A DNA stretch of 64,000 nt from Saccharopolyspora oryzae (lineage in GTDB: Bacteria; Actinomycetota; Actinomycetes; Mycobacteriales; Pseudonocardiaceae): assembly GCF_027853915.1 (NCBI RefSeq), contig NZ_JAQGLA010000021.1, positions 27,298 to 91,297 on the forward strand, given 5' to 3'. The translations under genes were made by a program, and so were the position numbers. The notes beneath the pieces were generated by a model, which saw only the letters and a list, made by a program, of their open reading frames with translations, had not been told where the DNA came from and searched no databases. Position 1 is the first letter of the stretch. Every line of letters starts with the position of its first letter. Shown one piece after another: positions 51,338 to 60,746 of this stretch.

Positions 51338-52678
51338 CTAGCCCGCCGCGCGGCCGTTGGGGCCTGGCAGGCCTCGGGTGTTGGCCGCTTTGACGAACTC
51401 CGCCCGGGGGTCGTGGAGCTCGCCGAGGGCGACGACCTGGCGGCGGAACGGCATCTCCAGCAGCCAGTCGCCGAGGATGCGCGCCTTGTGCGACGCGGTC
51501 GGCATCTTCGCCAGGTGGTAGGTGCGGTGCAGCAGCCAGGCCGGGAAGCCCTTGAGCTTGATCCCGTAGACCTCCGCCGCGCCCTGGAACAGGCCCAGGC
51601 CGGCGACCGATCCGGCGTAGCGGTGCTTGTAGTTGGCCAGCGGTTCGCCGCGCAGCAGCGCCGTGATGTTGTCCGCGAGGACCTTGGCCTGGCGCACCGC
51701 GTGCTGCGCCGACGGGCTGCACAGGGCGTCCGGGTCGCTGCTGGTCAGGTCGGGGACGGCGGAGCAGTCACCGGCCGCGAACACGTCGTGGGTGCCGCGG
51801 ACCTGCAGCTTCGCCGTGCACTCCAGGCGGCCCTTGGTGTCGCGCGGGAGGTCGCTGTCCTCCAGCATCGGGTGCGGTTTGACGCCCGCGGTCCACACCA
51901 CGGTGTCTGTGTCGAACTCGTCGCCGTCGGAGAGCACCGCGTGACCGTCCACGAAGGACTTGGCCGTGGTGTTCAGCTTGACCTCGATGCCGCGTTCTTC
52001 CAGCCGCTGCCGGGTGTACTCGCTCATCGGCGGGCTGACCTCGGGCATGATCCGGCCCATCGCCTCGACCAGCACCCAGCGCATCTCCCGCGGGTCGATC
52101 GGCGGGTAGCTGCGGATCGCGTCGCGGGCCATGCTCTCCAGCTCGGCCATCGCTTCGATGCCCGCGTACCCGCCGCCGACGAACACGAACGTCAGCAGCC
52201 GGCGCCGCAGCTCCTCGTCGCGCGTGCTGGCCGCGATGTCCAACCTGGACAGGACGTGGTTGCGCAGGTAGATCGCCTCGCCGATGGTCTTGAACCCGAC
52301 GCCCCGCTCGGCCAGGCCCGGAATCGGCAGCGCGCGCGAGATCGAGCCGGGGACCACGACCAGCACGTCGTAGCCGAAGTGCTCGACCTTGCCGTCGCCG
52401 AGCGTCGCGGTCAGCTCGTGGTTGGCGTGGTCGATGCTCGACACCTGCGCGGTCATCACCCGGCACTTGCGCAGCGCCTCGCGCAGCGGGACCACCACGT
52501 GCCGGGGTTCCAGCGATCCGGCCGCCGCTTCCGGCAGGAACGGCTGGTAGGTCATGTGCGGCTGGGTGTCGATCACGGTGACCTGCGCTTCGCCGGCTCG
52601 CAGCTTCTTCTGCAGCCGCAGCGCCAGGGTCAGCCCGACGTGGCCACCGCCGATGATCACGATGCGCGGCTCAGGCAT
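51338..52678 (-). CDS. ndh: Type II NADH dehydrogenase (NDH-2)-like flavoprotein
   Basis: 446 residues. FAD motif IVIIGGGHVGLTLALRLQK at the start, NADH motif FVFVGGGYAGIEAMAELE near 165-182, TVVWTAGVKPHP and FAAGDCSAVPDL. NDH-2 oxidises NADH and reduces quinone at the membrane without pumping protons; the C-terminal helices (LLHRTYHLAKMP) fit membrane attachment. The ATG at 52678 overlaps a small DUF6158 gene by 8 bp, so the two are coupled. Confidence 0.9.
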   Translation of the reverse strand: MPEPRIVIIGGGHVGLTLALRLQKKLRAGEAQVTVIDTQPHMTYQPFLPEAAAGSLEPRHVVVPLREALRKCRVMTAQVSSIDHANHELTATLGDGKVEHFGYDVLVVVPGSISRALPIPGLAERGVGFKTIGEAIYLRNHVLSRLDIAASTRDEELRRRLLTFVFVGGGYAGIEAMAELESMARDAIRSYPPIDPREMRWVLVEAMGRIMPEVSPPMSEYTRQRLEERGIEVKLNTTAKSFVDGHAVLSDGDEFDTDTVVWTAGVKPHPMLEDSDLPRDTKGRLECTAKLQVRGTHDVFAAGDCSAVPDLTSSDPDALCSPSAQHAVRQAKVLADNITALLRGEPLANYKHRYAGSVAGLGLFQGAAEVYGIKLKGFPAWLLHRTYHLAKMPTASHKARILGDWLLEMPFRRQVVALGELHDPRAEFVKAANTRGLPGPNGRAAG

Positions 52679-52910
52679 GCTGCGGCTCCCCCCTCGCTCC
52701 GGACCGGGTGCGCCGCGGGTCGACCGCGCGTTCGGGGTGGCGGCGCAGGTACTCCTGCTCGAGCTCGAAGGTGCGCGCCGTGTGCTCGCGCAGCGAGTCG
52801 GCCGAGCCGTGCAGGAAGGTCTCGTGGCGGGTCCGGTGCAGGTGGCGCAGTTCCTGCAGCAGCAGGTCCTCGGTCAGCTCGTGGCCGGGGATCCCGGTCG
52901 TCGTGCTCAT
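52671..52910 (-). CDS. DUF6158-family small protein
   Basis: 79 residues, highly charged and helical (LTEDLLLQELRHLHRTRHETFLHGSADSLREHTARTFELEQEYLRRHPERAV). It matches a small actinobacterial family of unknown role whose members have the same L-x-x-L-x-x-L-H-x-x-R-H core. It overlaps the start of ndh by 8 bp, so it may modulate expression or activity of that enzyme. Confidence 0.78.
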   Translation of the reverse strand: MSTTTGIPGHELTEDLLLQELRHLHRTRHETFLHGSADSLREHTARTFELEQEYLRRHPERAVDPRRTRSGARGEPQHA

Positions 52911-53087
52911 GTCGTCCTCCCGCTTCGGCAGGCAGGCGAAACCGGCGCGTCAGGTCAACGCCGGGATACCCGGCGGCCGGTCACCGGACACCTGCTCGGG
53001 TGTCCAGACTGCGACCGGCAGCGCCGGGCGGCGACTCGAAAACCTTCTGTCTGAAGTGCTCGTTCCGCGCGGGTCGAAGGCGAGCGC

Positions 53088-54341
53088 TCAGGCGGCGTCG
53101 TCGGCCAGCTGGGGAGCGGGTTTGTCCGCCGGGCGGGTTTCCGGGGCTCCGGCCCAGGCCAGCAGGCCGAGCACCGCGGTGAAGCCGGTGACGGCGAAGG
53201 CCGCTCGGTAGGAGAGCGTGTCGGCGAGGACCCCGGCGACCAGCGGGCCGAGGATCGCGCCGAAGTCGGCCGACATCTGGAACGACGCCAGCACCGGACC
53301 GCCCTTGCCCTTCGCGCCGATGATGTCGGCGACCGCGGCGTTCTGGGCGGGGTTGAGGATGCCCGCGCCCATGCCCGCGATCAGCGAGGCGACGAGGAAC
53401 CACGGGACGGAGTCGGAGAAGCCCAGGGACGCGGTGGCGAGACCGGAGACCGCGAGCCCGACGAGGACCAGCGGTTTGCGGCCGCGCTGGTCGGCGATCC
53501 GGCCCGACAGCAGCAGCACCGCGGCGTTGCCGACCGCGAACACCGACAGCGCCACGCCCGCCATGGACTCGGTGGAGCGCAGGGCTTCGACCACGAACAG
53601 CGGCACCAGCGCGATGCGGACGCCGAAGACGGCCCAGCCGTTGCTGAAGTTGGACAGCAGCGCGGCGCGGTAGGTGCGGTGGCGCAGGGCTTGGCGCACC
53701 GTCAGCACCGGTGCCTCGCCGGTGTCGGTCTGCGGCGCCGCCAGCTCCGACTTGCGCAGCATCAGCCAGCCGATGAACGCGGCGGCGAACAGCGCGATGC
53801 CGTAGGTGACGAACGGCAGCCGCAGCGAGTAGCCGATCATGACGCCGCCGATGATCGGCCCGGAGACGTTGCCGAGCAGGAAGCTCGTCGCCCACACCCC
53901 GGACGCCCGGCCGCGCAGGTGCAGCGGCGACAGGCGGACCAGCAGCGCGACCGCGGACACGGTGAACATCGTCGAGCCGATGCCGCCGAGGGCGCGGAAG
54001 ATCAGCAGCTGCCAGTAGGACGCGGCGAACGCGCAGGCGGCGGTGCTCACCCCGACGATCGTGATGCCCAGGACGTAGATCGAGCGCTCGCCGAAGAACG
54101 ACACGAGTCGTCCGCTGACCGGTGCGAAGGCCAGGCGCATCATGGCGAACGCGCTGATCACGAAGGATGCGGCGGTGACGCCGACGTCGAAGCTGGTGGC
54201 GAAGGTCGGCAGCGCCGGGGCGACGATGCCCATCCCCACCGCGACGATGAAGCCGCCGGTGACCAGGATCCAGATCTCCCGCGGCAAGGAACCGATGCCG
54301 GTGCCCTCGGTGTTCTCCGCCGTTGCCGAGCTGCTCGACAC
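53088..54341 (-). CDS. MFS drug/metabolite exporter
   Basis: 417 residues, 12 membrane segments. MFS signatures: FDVGVTAASFVISAFAMMRLAFAPVSGRLVSFFGERSI in the 2-3 region, FRALGGIGSTMF in helix 4 and ADQRGRKPLV between helices 8 and 9. It resembles drug:H+ antiporters of the DHA1 type. GTG at 54341 with GGAGGG 5 bp upstream. Monocistronic. Substrate unknown. Confidence 0.88.
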   Translation of the reverse strand: MSSSSATAENTEGTGIGSLPREIWILVTGGFIVAVGMGIVAPALPTFATSFDVGVTAASFVISAFAMMRLAFAPVSGRLVSFFGERSIYVLGITIVGVSTAACAFAASYWQLLIFRALGGIGSTMFTVSAVALLVRLSPLHLRGRASGVWATSFLLGNVSGPIIGGVMIGYSLRLPFVTYGIALFAAAFIGWLMLRKSELAAPQTDTGEAPVLTVRQALRHRTYRAALLSNFSNGWAVFGVRIALVPLFVVEALRSTESMAGVALSVFAVGNAAVLLLSGRIADQRGRKPLVLVGLAVSGLATASLGFSDSVPWFLVASLIAGMGAGILNPAQNAAVADIIGAKGKGGPVLASFQMSADFGAILGPLVAGVLADTLSYRAAFAVTGFTAVLGLLAWAGAPETRPADKPAPQLADDAA

Positions 54342-54516
54342 CGTCGCCCTCCCATGCTTAGCCGAACTAAACGAATAGCCCGGAGCATGCCCGGGTCGGT
54401 CCGGCTACCCGAACCCCCACCGCCGGAGCTTTATTCCGCCGAAGACCGAAGATGTGACGATCCGCCCACCTGGATCGAGCAACCCGTGGCGCACGGGCGT
54501 CCCTTTCCGCAGGTGG

Positions 54517-54568
54517 GGACCCGTGAGTACTTTGGGTTGCTATAGCGCCCCAAAGTACTCACGGGTCC
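54517..54568. repeat. Hairpin repeat family 2, copy c
   Basis: A 20-bp perfect stem, GGACCCGTGAGTACTTTGGG (54517-54536) with 54549-54568, and a 12-nt loop containing TATAGC. It is flanked by the same CCGCAGG and CCTGACC blocks as the other copies. It lies upstream of the MFS gene in a 471-bp intergenic interval that otherwise holds only repeat family 3. Confidence 0.85.
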
Positions 54569-54629
54569 TGACCAGCCGAAATGCCGGTCAAAGCCTGTCG
54601 CTGATCCTGGTTCTTGATCTTTTGCTTGG

Positions 54630-54784
54630 ATTCGCCGCCAGGCGAATAGCCCGCCCTCGGCGCTTGCACCGCCGCGGGTTCTCAGCGTTCGCCTGGCGAG
54701 GACGGCCCGACTGCCGTGTATTGGCATACATAAAGTCGGGCACCCGGAGTCCAGGCGGGCGCTGAGGTTCCGCTACCCGCACCG
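54630..54784 (-). repeat. Two-hairpin repeat element (family 3), copy 2
   Basis: Inverted copy of the element at 27477-27630. The first 119 bp (54784-54666, minus strand) are identical. The second hairpin reads ATTCGCC-loop-GGCGAAT (54647-54630) against ATGCGCC-loop-GGCGCAT in copy 1, a change on both sides of the stem that keeps pairing. It begins 28 bp after the stop of the GNAT gene and reads in the gene's direction, as copy 1 does after its P450. Confidence 0.8.
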
Positions 54785-54812
54785 CCACGCAAAACGACCA
54801 CCGGAGACAGGT

Positions 54813-55634
54813 TCAGAGGAGGTCGTCGATTCGGCGGGCGTAGGCCGTGACTCCGTAGACCACGTCGAAGCCGCAGGCTTCGGCGAAGCGCTCCGCCGTG
54901 CCTCCTTCTTCGCTCTGGGCCGCGACCATCAGGGCGCCGCGTTCGCGGAGTTCGTCGATGACGTCGGCGACCAGTTCGCGGCCGATGCCCCGGCGGCGTC
55001 GGCCGGGGCGCACGATCACCTGCTCGACCAGGCCGACGCGGCGTTCGATGAACCCTTGGGCGAAGCCCGCGATGCGGTCGGCGTCCGGGTCGTCCACGAC
55101 TCGCAGGACGCTGCGCGGTTCGTCGATGCGGTGGCCCAGGTTGCGCAGCAGTCGCCGCTCGCCCTCTTCGGAGAGACCGGCGTCGTCGGCGATCAGGTCG
55201 ACGATGCCGGGCAGGTCGCGGTCCTCGGCCGGTCGCGCCAGGCCGCGGGGGTCCTGCCGGACCCGGTGCAGCAGCGCGACGAGCTCCTCCACCGCGCGCC
55301 ATCCGGCGTCGTCGGCGATGCCCTCGATCTCCGCGACGGTGGTCGGCGAGGCGAACACGACGGCCTCGGCGTGGCCGGCGTCGGCGAAGACCTGCTCCAG
55401 TTCCAGCAGGGTTCCGGCGACCTCGGCGAGCGTCCCCCACAGCGCGCAGGCGTGGTTGGCGGCGGGCAGCGGGTTGTCCTGGTTGAGCACGACCGTGGCG
55501 GCACCGACCCTGGTGCGCAGCCCGTAGCGCACGACGGCAGAAGCGAGCCGCGCGGTCTCGACCAGCCCGGCGAGATCGCGAGCTTGCCTCGGGTCGAGCA
55601 GTGCCTCGTCGTCCGGGTCGTGCAGTGGATCCAC
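54813..55634 (-). CDS. GNAT-family N-acetyltransferase
   Basis: 273 residues from GTG at 55634. The acetyl-CoA motif is VEQVIVRPGRRRRGIGRELVADVIDELRERG near residues 203-233, followed by the closing ERFAEACGFDVV. The N-terminal 120 residues form a second, degenerate GNAT-like half (AAVVVLNQ, ALWGTLAEVAGT). Substrate unknown. Followed by repeat family 3 at its 3' end. Confidence 0.82.
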   Translation of the reverse strand: MDPLHDPDDEALLDPRQARDLAGLVETARLASAVVRYGLRTRVGAATVVLNQDNPLPAANHACALWGTLAEVAGTLLELEQVFADAGHAEAVVFASPTTVAEIEGIADDAGWRAVEELVALLHRVRQDPRGLARPAEDRDLPGIVDLIADDAGLSEEGERRLLRNLGHRIDEPRSVLRVVDDPDADRIAGFAQGFIERRVGLVEQVIVRPGRRRRGIGRELVADVIDELRERGALMVAAQSEEGGTAERFAEACGFDVVYGVTAYARRIDDLL

Positions 55635-55779
55635 GCGTTCATTGTCCCCGCTTCGCAGCGACCGTCCGCCAGGCCCGGGCGGATGAAGTCAACGGCCCGT
55701 CCACCTCGCTCTACGGGACGAACGGTCCGTTCGCTCAGCAGCGGCGCAGTAGCGGTCGACTGGGGCAACATGGGTGGGT

Positions 55780-57429
55780 GTGAGCACTCCCACAGAACTC
55801 GCCGATGAACTGCTGGACGTCATTTTCGAGTCGAACCCGGTCAGCGCTTCGCTGTACGGGGTCCGGACCTGGGACGACCGGCTGCCCGACATCTCCGCCG
55901 CGGGTGAGCTGGCGCTCCGGGAGCGCGCCGAGGACATCCGGGTGCGCGCGATGGCGGTGGACACCTCGCACGCCGATCTGGAGCAGCGGCTGACCATCGC
56001 GGCCGTGGTGCACCACGCGCAGGCCGTGGTCGCCCGGTTCGACGCCCGGTCCCCCGAGTACACCGTGGTCGGGAGCTTGTTCGCGCCGGTGGCCGGGCTG
56101 CTGTTCCACCTCGGGCAGGTGTCGGTCGCGGATGCGGGGCAGGGCGCGGATTTCGTGCAGCGCCTGCGCAAGCTCCCCGAGTTCATCGCGGCCACCGCGC
56201 AACGGCACCGCGAGGGTGTCGCGACCGGCCGGGTTCCGGTGCGGGTGCTGGTCGAGGACGCGGTCCGCCACCTCGGCGACTACCTGGCCAATCCGGACCC
56301 GCTGCTCGTTCCCGAGCTGCACGACCCGGCGCTGGAGCAGGAGCGCAAGCGCGTGCTGGCCGAGGAGGTCCACCCGGCGCTGCGCGAGTACCGGGAGTTC
56401 CTCGCCATCGAGATCGCCCCGCACTCGCGCCCGGCGGACCGGCCGGGACTGGGTTGGATCCCTGGCGGCCACGACGCCTACCACTGGCTCGTGCGCGCCA
56501 ACACCAGCACCGACCGCACCCCGCAGGACCTGCACGACACCGGCCGGGCCCGGATCGCCGCGCTGCGCGGGGAGCTCTCCGAGCTCGGCGGGCGGGTCTG
56601 GGACGAACGCGATCCGGACGCGGTGCTGCACCGGCTGCGCACCGATCCCGCACTGCGCTGGCGGGACGGCGAGGAGCTCCTGACCTCCGCCCGCAACGCG
56701 ATCGCGCGCGCGGAATCGGCTGCGCCGCAGTGGTTCGCGACGCTGCCCGACCAGCCGTGCGAGGTGCGCGCGATTCCGGGCCCCACCACGGACAGCACGC
56801 CGATCGGCTTCTACAACGCCCCGGCCCTGGACGGTTCGCACCCGGGCGTCTACTTCGCCAACACCGAACGCGCCGAGGAGCGCCAGCGCTTCAACTCCGA
56901 GGTGATCGCGTTCCACGAGGTCGTGCCCGGCCACCACATGCAGATCAGCTTGGCGCAGCTGCGCACCGAGCTGCCGATGCTGCGTCGGCTGATCTCGATC
57001 ACCGCCTACGCCGAGGGCTGGGGCCTCTACACCGAGCGGCTGGCCGACGAGATGGGCCTGTACTCCGACGACCTGGCCCGGCTGGGCATGGTCGCACAGG
57101 ACCTGCTGCGGGCTGCGCGGCTGGTGGTCGACACCGGGCTGCACGAGTTCGGCTGGAGCAGGCAGCGCGCCGTGGACTACCTGCGGGAGCAGACCATCCT
57201 GCCGCAGCTGGAGGTCGACTCCGAGATCGACCGCTACATCTCCTACCCGGCGCAGGCCCTGTCGTACCTGGTGGGGAAGTTGGAGATCGAGCGGGTCCGG
57301 GCCGCCGCGCAGCAGCGGCTCGGCGCCGATTTCGACATCCGCCGCTTCCACGACGCGATCTTGCGCCACGGCGCCCTACCGATGTCCACATTGGACCTGC
57401 TGGTCGCCGAGGAGCTCCCCCGGCGGTGA
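55780..57429 (+). CDS. DUF885-family predicted metallopeptidase
   Basis: 549 residues from GTG at 55780 (GTG 55774 is also in frame). The metal-binding signature is HEVVPGHH (His379-His386), followed by AYAEGWGLYTERLADEMG, which matches DUF885 proteins that are predicted zinc peptidases. All-helical over most of its length. No signal peptide is seen, so it is probably cytosolic. Not coupled to neighbours. Confidence 0.88.
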   Translation: MSTPTELADELLDVIFESNPVSASLYGVRTWDDRLPDISAAGELALRERAEDIRVRAMAVDTSHADLEQRLTIAAVVHHAQAVVARFDARSPEYTVVGSLFAPVAGLLFHLGQVSVADAGQGADFVQRLRKLPEFIAATAQRHREGVATGRVPVRVLVEDAVRHLGDYLANPDPLLVPELHDPALEQERKRVLAEEVHPALREYREFLAIEIAPHSRPADRPGLGWIPGGHDAYHWLVRANTSTDRTPQDLHDTGRARIAALRGELSELGGRVWDERDPDAVLHRLRTDPALRWRDGEELLTSARNAIARAESAAPQWFATLPDQPCEVRAIPGPTTDSTPIGFYNAPALDGSHPGVYFANTERAEERQRFNSEVIAFHEVVPGHHMQISLAQLRTELPMLRRLISITAYAEGWGLYTERLADEMGLYSDDLARLGMVAQDLLRAARLVVDTGLHEFGWSRQRAVDYLREQTILPQLEVDSEIDRYISYPAQALSYLVGKLEIERVRAAAQQRLGADFDIRRFHDAILRHGALPMSTLDLLVAEELPRR

Positions 57430-57556
57430 TTTCCGCGCCTGCGACATCCAGGTGATGAGCTGCGCACACGCCCGAAACCGACACTCAACGCACTACTGTC
57501 GATACCGAGCGTGGTCGGCTCCGCCGGCGACGGTTCCAGTGGAGACAGGAGGCGCC

Positions 57557-59512
57557 GTGACCGGGACTTTCCACCACCGCCAGGAACGTCTGCGCCGCGA
57601 AGCCGAAGCCGAGCTGGCCGGTCGGCTGCTGCCGCCCTGGCACCACCGGGTCCTGCAGCGGTTCGGGGTCGAGCAGGACAGCGGCTGGTACCCGCTGCTC
57701 AACCAGTTCGCCCCGCACACCCCGGCCAACCGCCCGGACGCGGTGCTCGTGGGCCCGCAGGGCGTGCTGGTCGTCCTGCTCCGGGAGGCCGAACCGGAGT
57801 GGGAGGACGCCCGGGCGGCGTTCGTCTGGGCGGCGGAGCTGCTGGCCGGCGCGTCGACCGACGCGGGCGCGGTGACCGAGGCGGTGATCCGCGCGGTGGT
57901 GGTGCACCCGGCCGATCACCGCGGCCGCAAGGGCCACACCGGCGAGCACCTGGCCATCACCGAGGCCGAGCTGGACCGGGTGCTGCGGCACGGCGAACGG
58001 CTGCTGAAACCCGCTGAGGCGCTGAACATCGCGCGGCACCTGGACAGCAGGACCTTCGACCTGGCCCCGTTCATGTGGAACTCGCAGCGCATCCCGGGAC
58101 AGCGCATCCCCGGGCAGGTCGGCGAATCCGCCCTGATCGGGACGCGGGACCTGCGCCGCGAGCGGGTCGAGCGGGCGCTGGAGCGGCCGTTCCGGGACTG
58201 GCGGATCTTCCTGGACGACACGCAGCTCGGCGCGGTGCGGCGCCGCTACTCCGGACCGGCGCGGATCACCGGCCCGGCGGGCACCGGCAAGTCGGTACTG
58301 GCCCTGCACCGGTTGGCCTACCTCTCCCGCCGCACGACCGGGAAGCTGCTGTTCACCACGCACTTGCGCAACCTGCCGCTGATCGCCGCCGAGCAGTTCC
58401 GCTCGCTGGCCCCGCACCTGGTCCAGCGCATCGAGTTCACCCACCTGCACTCCTGGGCGCGGGACTTCCTGGACCAGCGCGGACGCGCCGCCGACGTCGA
58501 CGAGCAGAAGGTGGAGCAGGCCTTCGACGCGGTGTGGCAGCGCTCGGAGCTGACCGGGCCGCTGCGCGGGTTCCGCAACTCGCGCAGCTACTGGAAGGAC
58601 GAGATCAACCGGGTCATCAAGGGTCGCGGGATCCGCACGCTGGACACCTATCGAACGGTTCCGCGCAAGGGCCGCGGCCAGCCGCTGCCGGCCGAACTCC
58701 GCGCCCGCGCCTGGCAGCTCTACTGCGAGTACGAGCGCGAGCTGTCCGAACGGGACGCCTTCGACCACAACGACGTGCTGATGCGCGCGCTGTCGGAGCT
58801 CGACCGCCGGCCGCTGCCCCGCCAGTACGCGGCGGTGGTCGTCGACGAGGTCCAGGACCTGACGTTGATCGGCTTGCGCCTGGTGCACGCGATCAGCGGC
58901 GACGGTCCCGATCAGCTGCTGCTCATCGGCGACGGCCAGCAGCAGGTGTACCCCGGCGGCTGGCGGCTGTCCGAGGCCGGGATCTCGTTGCAGGGCAGGG
59001 GTGAAGTGCTGCGCCGCAACTACCGGAACCGGGCGTCGATCGTCCAGCAGGCCGGGGAGCTCGACGCGATCAACCGGTTCGACGACCTCGACGGCGGTCC
59101 CGCGGTCGCGCTGCGCTCGGCGTTACCGGTCTTACCCGGCGGCGAAGTGGTGCGCTGGGAGGGCGCGGACCAGGAGGAAGCGCTGGTCGCCGCGCTCCGC
59201 GAACTCGGCGACACCGCCGACACAGCCGTGCTGACCAGGACGAACAGCGCGGCGCAGCACTGGGACCAGGTGCTGCGCGAGGCCGGTTTCACCGTCCGCT
59301 CCCTGGACCGCTGGAACGGCCGCACGTCCGGTCCGATCCACATCGGCACGGTGCACCGGGCCAAGGGCACGGAGTTCCGGGCGGTCTTCCTCCCGGACGA
59401 GGGCCTGCAGTTCAACGGCCACCGGGACGAGGTCGAAGCGTCGAACCGCCACCGCCTGGTCGCGCAGACCCGGGCCCGCGACCACCTCTGGATCGCCACC
59501 CTCAGCTCGTGA
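57557..59512 (+). CDS. UvrD/Rep-like helicase with N-terminal NERD-like region
   Basis: 651 residues from GTG at 57557 (AGGAGG 4 bp upstream). Residues 1-110 resemble a nuclease-related (NERD) region (DSGWYPLLNQFAPHTPANRPDAVLVGPQGVLVVLL), though the catalytic residues are not clear. The superfamily-1 helicase core follows: Walker A GPAGTGKS at 239-246, VVVDEVQDL with Asp430, RNYRN, and the C-terminal TVHRAKGTEFRAVFL and RARDHLWI. Its size is short for UvrD. Role in repair or defence is open. It overlaps the next TetR gene tail to tail by 11 bp. Confidence 0.85.
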   Translation: MTGTFHHRQERLRREAEAELAGRLLPPWHHRVLQRFGVEQDSGWYPLLNQFAPHTPANRPDAVLVGPQGVLVVLLREAEPEWEDARAAFVWAAELLAGASTDAGAVTEAVIRAVVVHPADHRGRKGHTGEHLAITEAELDRVLRHGERLLKPAEALNIARHLDSRTFDLAPFMWNSQRIPGQRIPGQVGESALIGTRDLRRERVERALERPFRDWRIFLDDTQLGAVRRRYSGPARITGPAGTGKSVLALHRLAYLSRRTTGKLLFTTHLRNLPLIAAEQFRSLAPHLVQRIEFTHLHSWARDFLDQRGRAADVDEQKVEQAFDAVWQRSELTGPLRGFRNSRSYWKDEINRVIKGRGIRTLDTYRTVPRKGRGQPLPAELRARAWQLYCEYERELSERDAFDHNDVLMRALSELDRRPLPRQYAAVVVDEVQDLTLIGLRLVHAISGDGPDQLLLIGDGQQQVYPGGWRLSEAGISLQGRGEVLRRNYRNRASIVQQAGELDAINRFDDLDGGPAVALRSALPVLPGGEVVRWEGADQEEALVAALRELGDTADTAVLTRTNSAAQHWDQVLREAGFTVRSLDRWNGRTSGPIHIGTVHRAKGTEFRAVFLPDEGLQFNGHRDEVEASNRHRLVAQTRARDHLWIATLSS

Positions 59513-60161
59513 TCCGGGCTTGCTCGAAGCCGGCGAGCATCGCGTCGAGCGCGAAGTCGAAGCGCGACTTGGCCCCGGCCTGACTGCTCGCCCCTGCTGC
59601 CGCCGCGGCCAGCAGCGGGAACTCGCCGGGGTCCACATCGGACAGATTGCGCACCTGCTCGGAAGCGTCCACGAGCTCCCCTCCGGGACTGGTCGCGGTC
59701 ACGACGTGCCCGAGGACGAAACCGGTCAGCGAGAACAGCACGTCCAGCCCGACTTCCAGCGTGAACCCCGCGGCGTGCAGGGTCGCCAGCACGCCTTCCA
59801 CGATCTCCAGGTTGCGCGAGGTCACCGCGGGCCTCGACACCACCAGCGGAATCGCGTTCGGGTGCGCCAGCAGCGCTTCGCGCATGGCGTGCGCGTAGTT
59901 CCGCAGATCCGCTTGCCACGAGCCACTGCTGTCCTGCGGCGCGATGACTTCGGCGAACAGCTGCTCCACCAGCCCGTCCAGCAGCGCTTCCTTGTTGGAC
60001 ACGTAGTGGTAGAGCGTCATCGCCTCGACGCCGAGCTCAGCGCCGAGCCGGCGCATCGACAGCACTTCGAGCCCCTCGCGGTCGACGAGGGCCAACGCGG
60101 CTCCGAGCACGTCCTGCCTGGTCAGGCCGGCGCGCTGGCCGCGGGTGCGACTGGTGGGCAT
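59502..60161 (-). CDS. TetR-family regulator
   Basis: 219 residues from ATG at 60161, with GAGGAG 4 bp upstream. Helix-turn-helix LSMRRLGAELGVEAMTLYHYVSNKEALLDGL, then a TetR_C-type ligand domain. It is divergent from a small membrane protein, with two identical 13-bp dyads in the 93 bp between them. It probably represses that gene and itself. Confidence 0.9.
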   Translation of the reverse strand: MPTSRTRGQRAGLTRQDVLGAALALVDREGLEVLSMRRLGAELGVEAMTLYHYVSNKEALLDGLVEQLFAEVIAPQDSSGSWQADLRNYAHAMREALLAHPNAIPLVVSRPAVTSRNLEIVEGVLATLHAAGFTLEVGLDVLFSLTGFVLGHVVTATSPGGELVDASEQVRNLSDVDPGEFPLLAAAAAGASSQAGAKSRFDFALDAMLAGFEQARITS

Positions 60162-60188
60162 GCCGCTCCTCACGGGTCGATTGCATTT

Positions 60189-60233
60189 CTTACACCGTAA
60201 GCCTACGGTGGTCGCAGAAACTTACACCGTAAG
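60189..60233. promoter_or_regulatory. Pair of identical dyads, TetR operators
   Basis: CTTACACCGTAAG occurs at 60189-60201 and 60221-60233 (5-3-5 perfect dyad), 32 bp apart centre to centre, about three helical turns. Between them ACCGTA-AGCC-TACGGT adds a third dyad. The sites lie between the divergent TetR gene and membrane-protein gene, overlapping both promoter regions. Confidence 0.8.
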
Positions 60234-60254
60234 AATCAACTGGGGAGCTCCACC

Positions 60255-60698
60255 ATGTCCAGCACGGCAACGCCGAAGACGACCCGCGTCCTGCACCTCG
60301 GCCTGGCACTCACCGTCCTCGCCGGCCTCGCGCCGCTGATCGACGTCGCGACCGTCGACAGCCTCGGCAACCACGTGCGCAGCGCCTACCCCGACTGGCC
60401 GGACGACCTGATCGCGATGGACCGCAACGCCATCGCCGGCTACCTGGCGACCATCGGCGTGCTCGGCATCGCCGGCTGGCTGTGGACGATCGTCGGAGTC
60501 CGCAAGCACGCCCGCTGGGTGCGCGTGGTCGGCACGATCATGTTCGCCCTCGGCGCTTCGGCCGCGCTGCTCAACATGTCGCTCTCCGGCGGCGCGTACA
60601 CCAACGTCATCCCGCCGCTGTACAGCACGCTCGGCGCACTTCCCGCCCTCGCAGGCCTGGCCGCAGTCGTCCTGATCTGGCGCCAACCGCAGCGATGA
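60255..60698 (+). CDS. Small four-helix membrane protein under TetR control
   Basis: 147 residues, GGGGAG 7 bp before the ATG. Four membrane segments near residues 12-33, 61-82, 88-109 and 122-141. A loop between the first two (VRSAYPDWPDDLIAMDRNAI) is probably extracytoplasmic. Not recognised beyond a general actinobacterial small integral-membrane protein. Control by the divergent TetR suggests a stress- or ligand-induced role. Confidence 0.75.
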   Translation: MSSTATPKTTRVLHLGLALTVLAGLAPLIDVATVDSLGNHVRSAYPDWPDDLIAMDRNAIAGYLATIGVLGIAGWLWTIVGVRKHARWVRVVGTIMFALGASAALLNMSLSGGAYTNVIPPLYSTLGALPALAGLAAVVLIWRQPQR

Positions 60699-60746
60699 CC
60701 CGCGAAGGCCACCCTGCTGCGCGACACCTGCAACGTCCACATCGGA

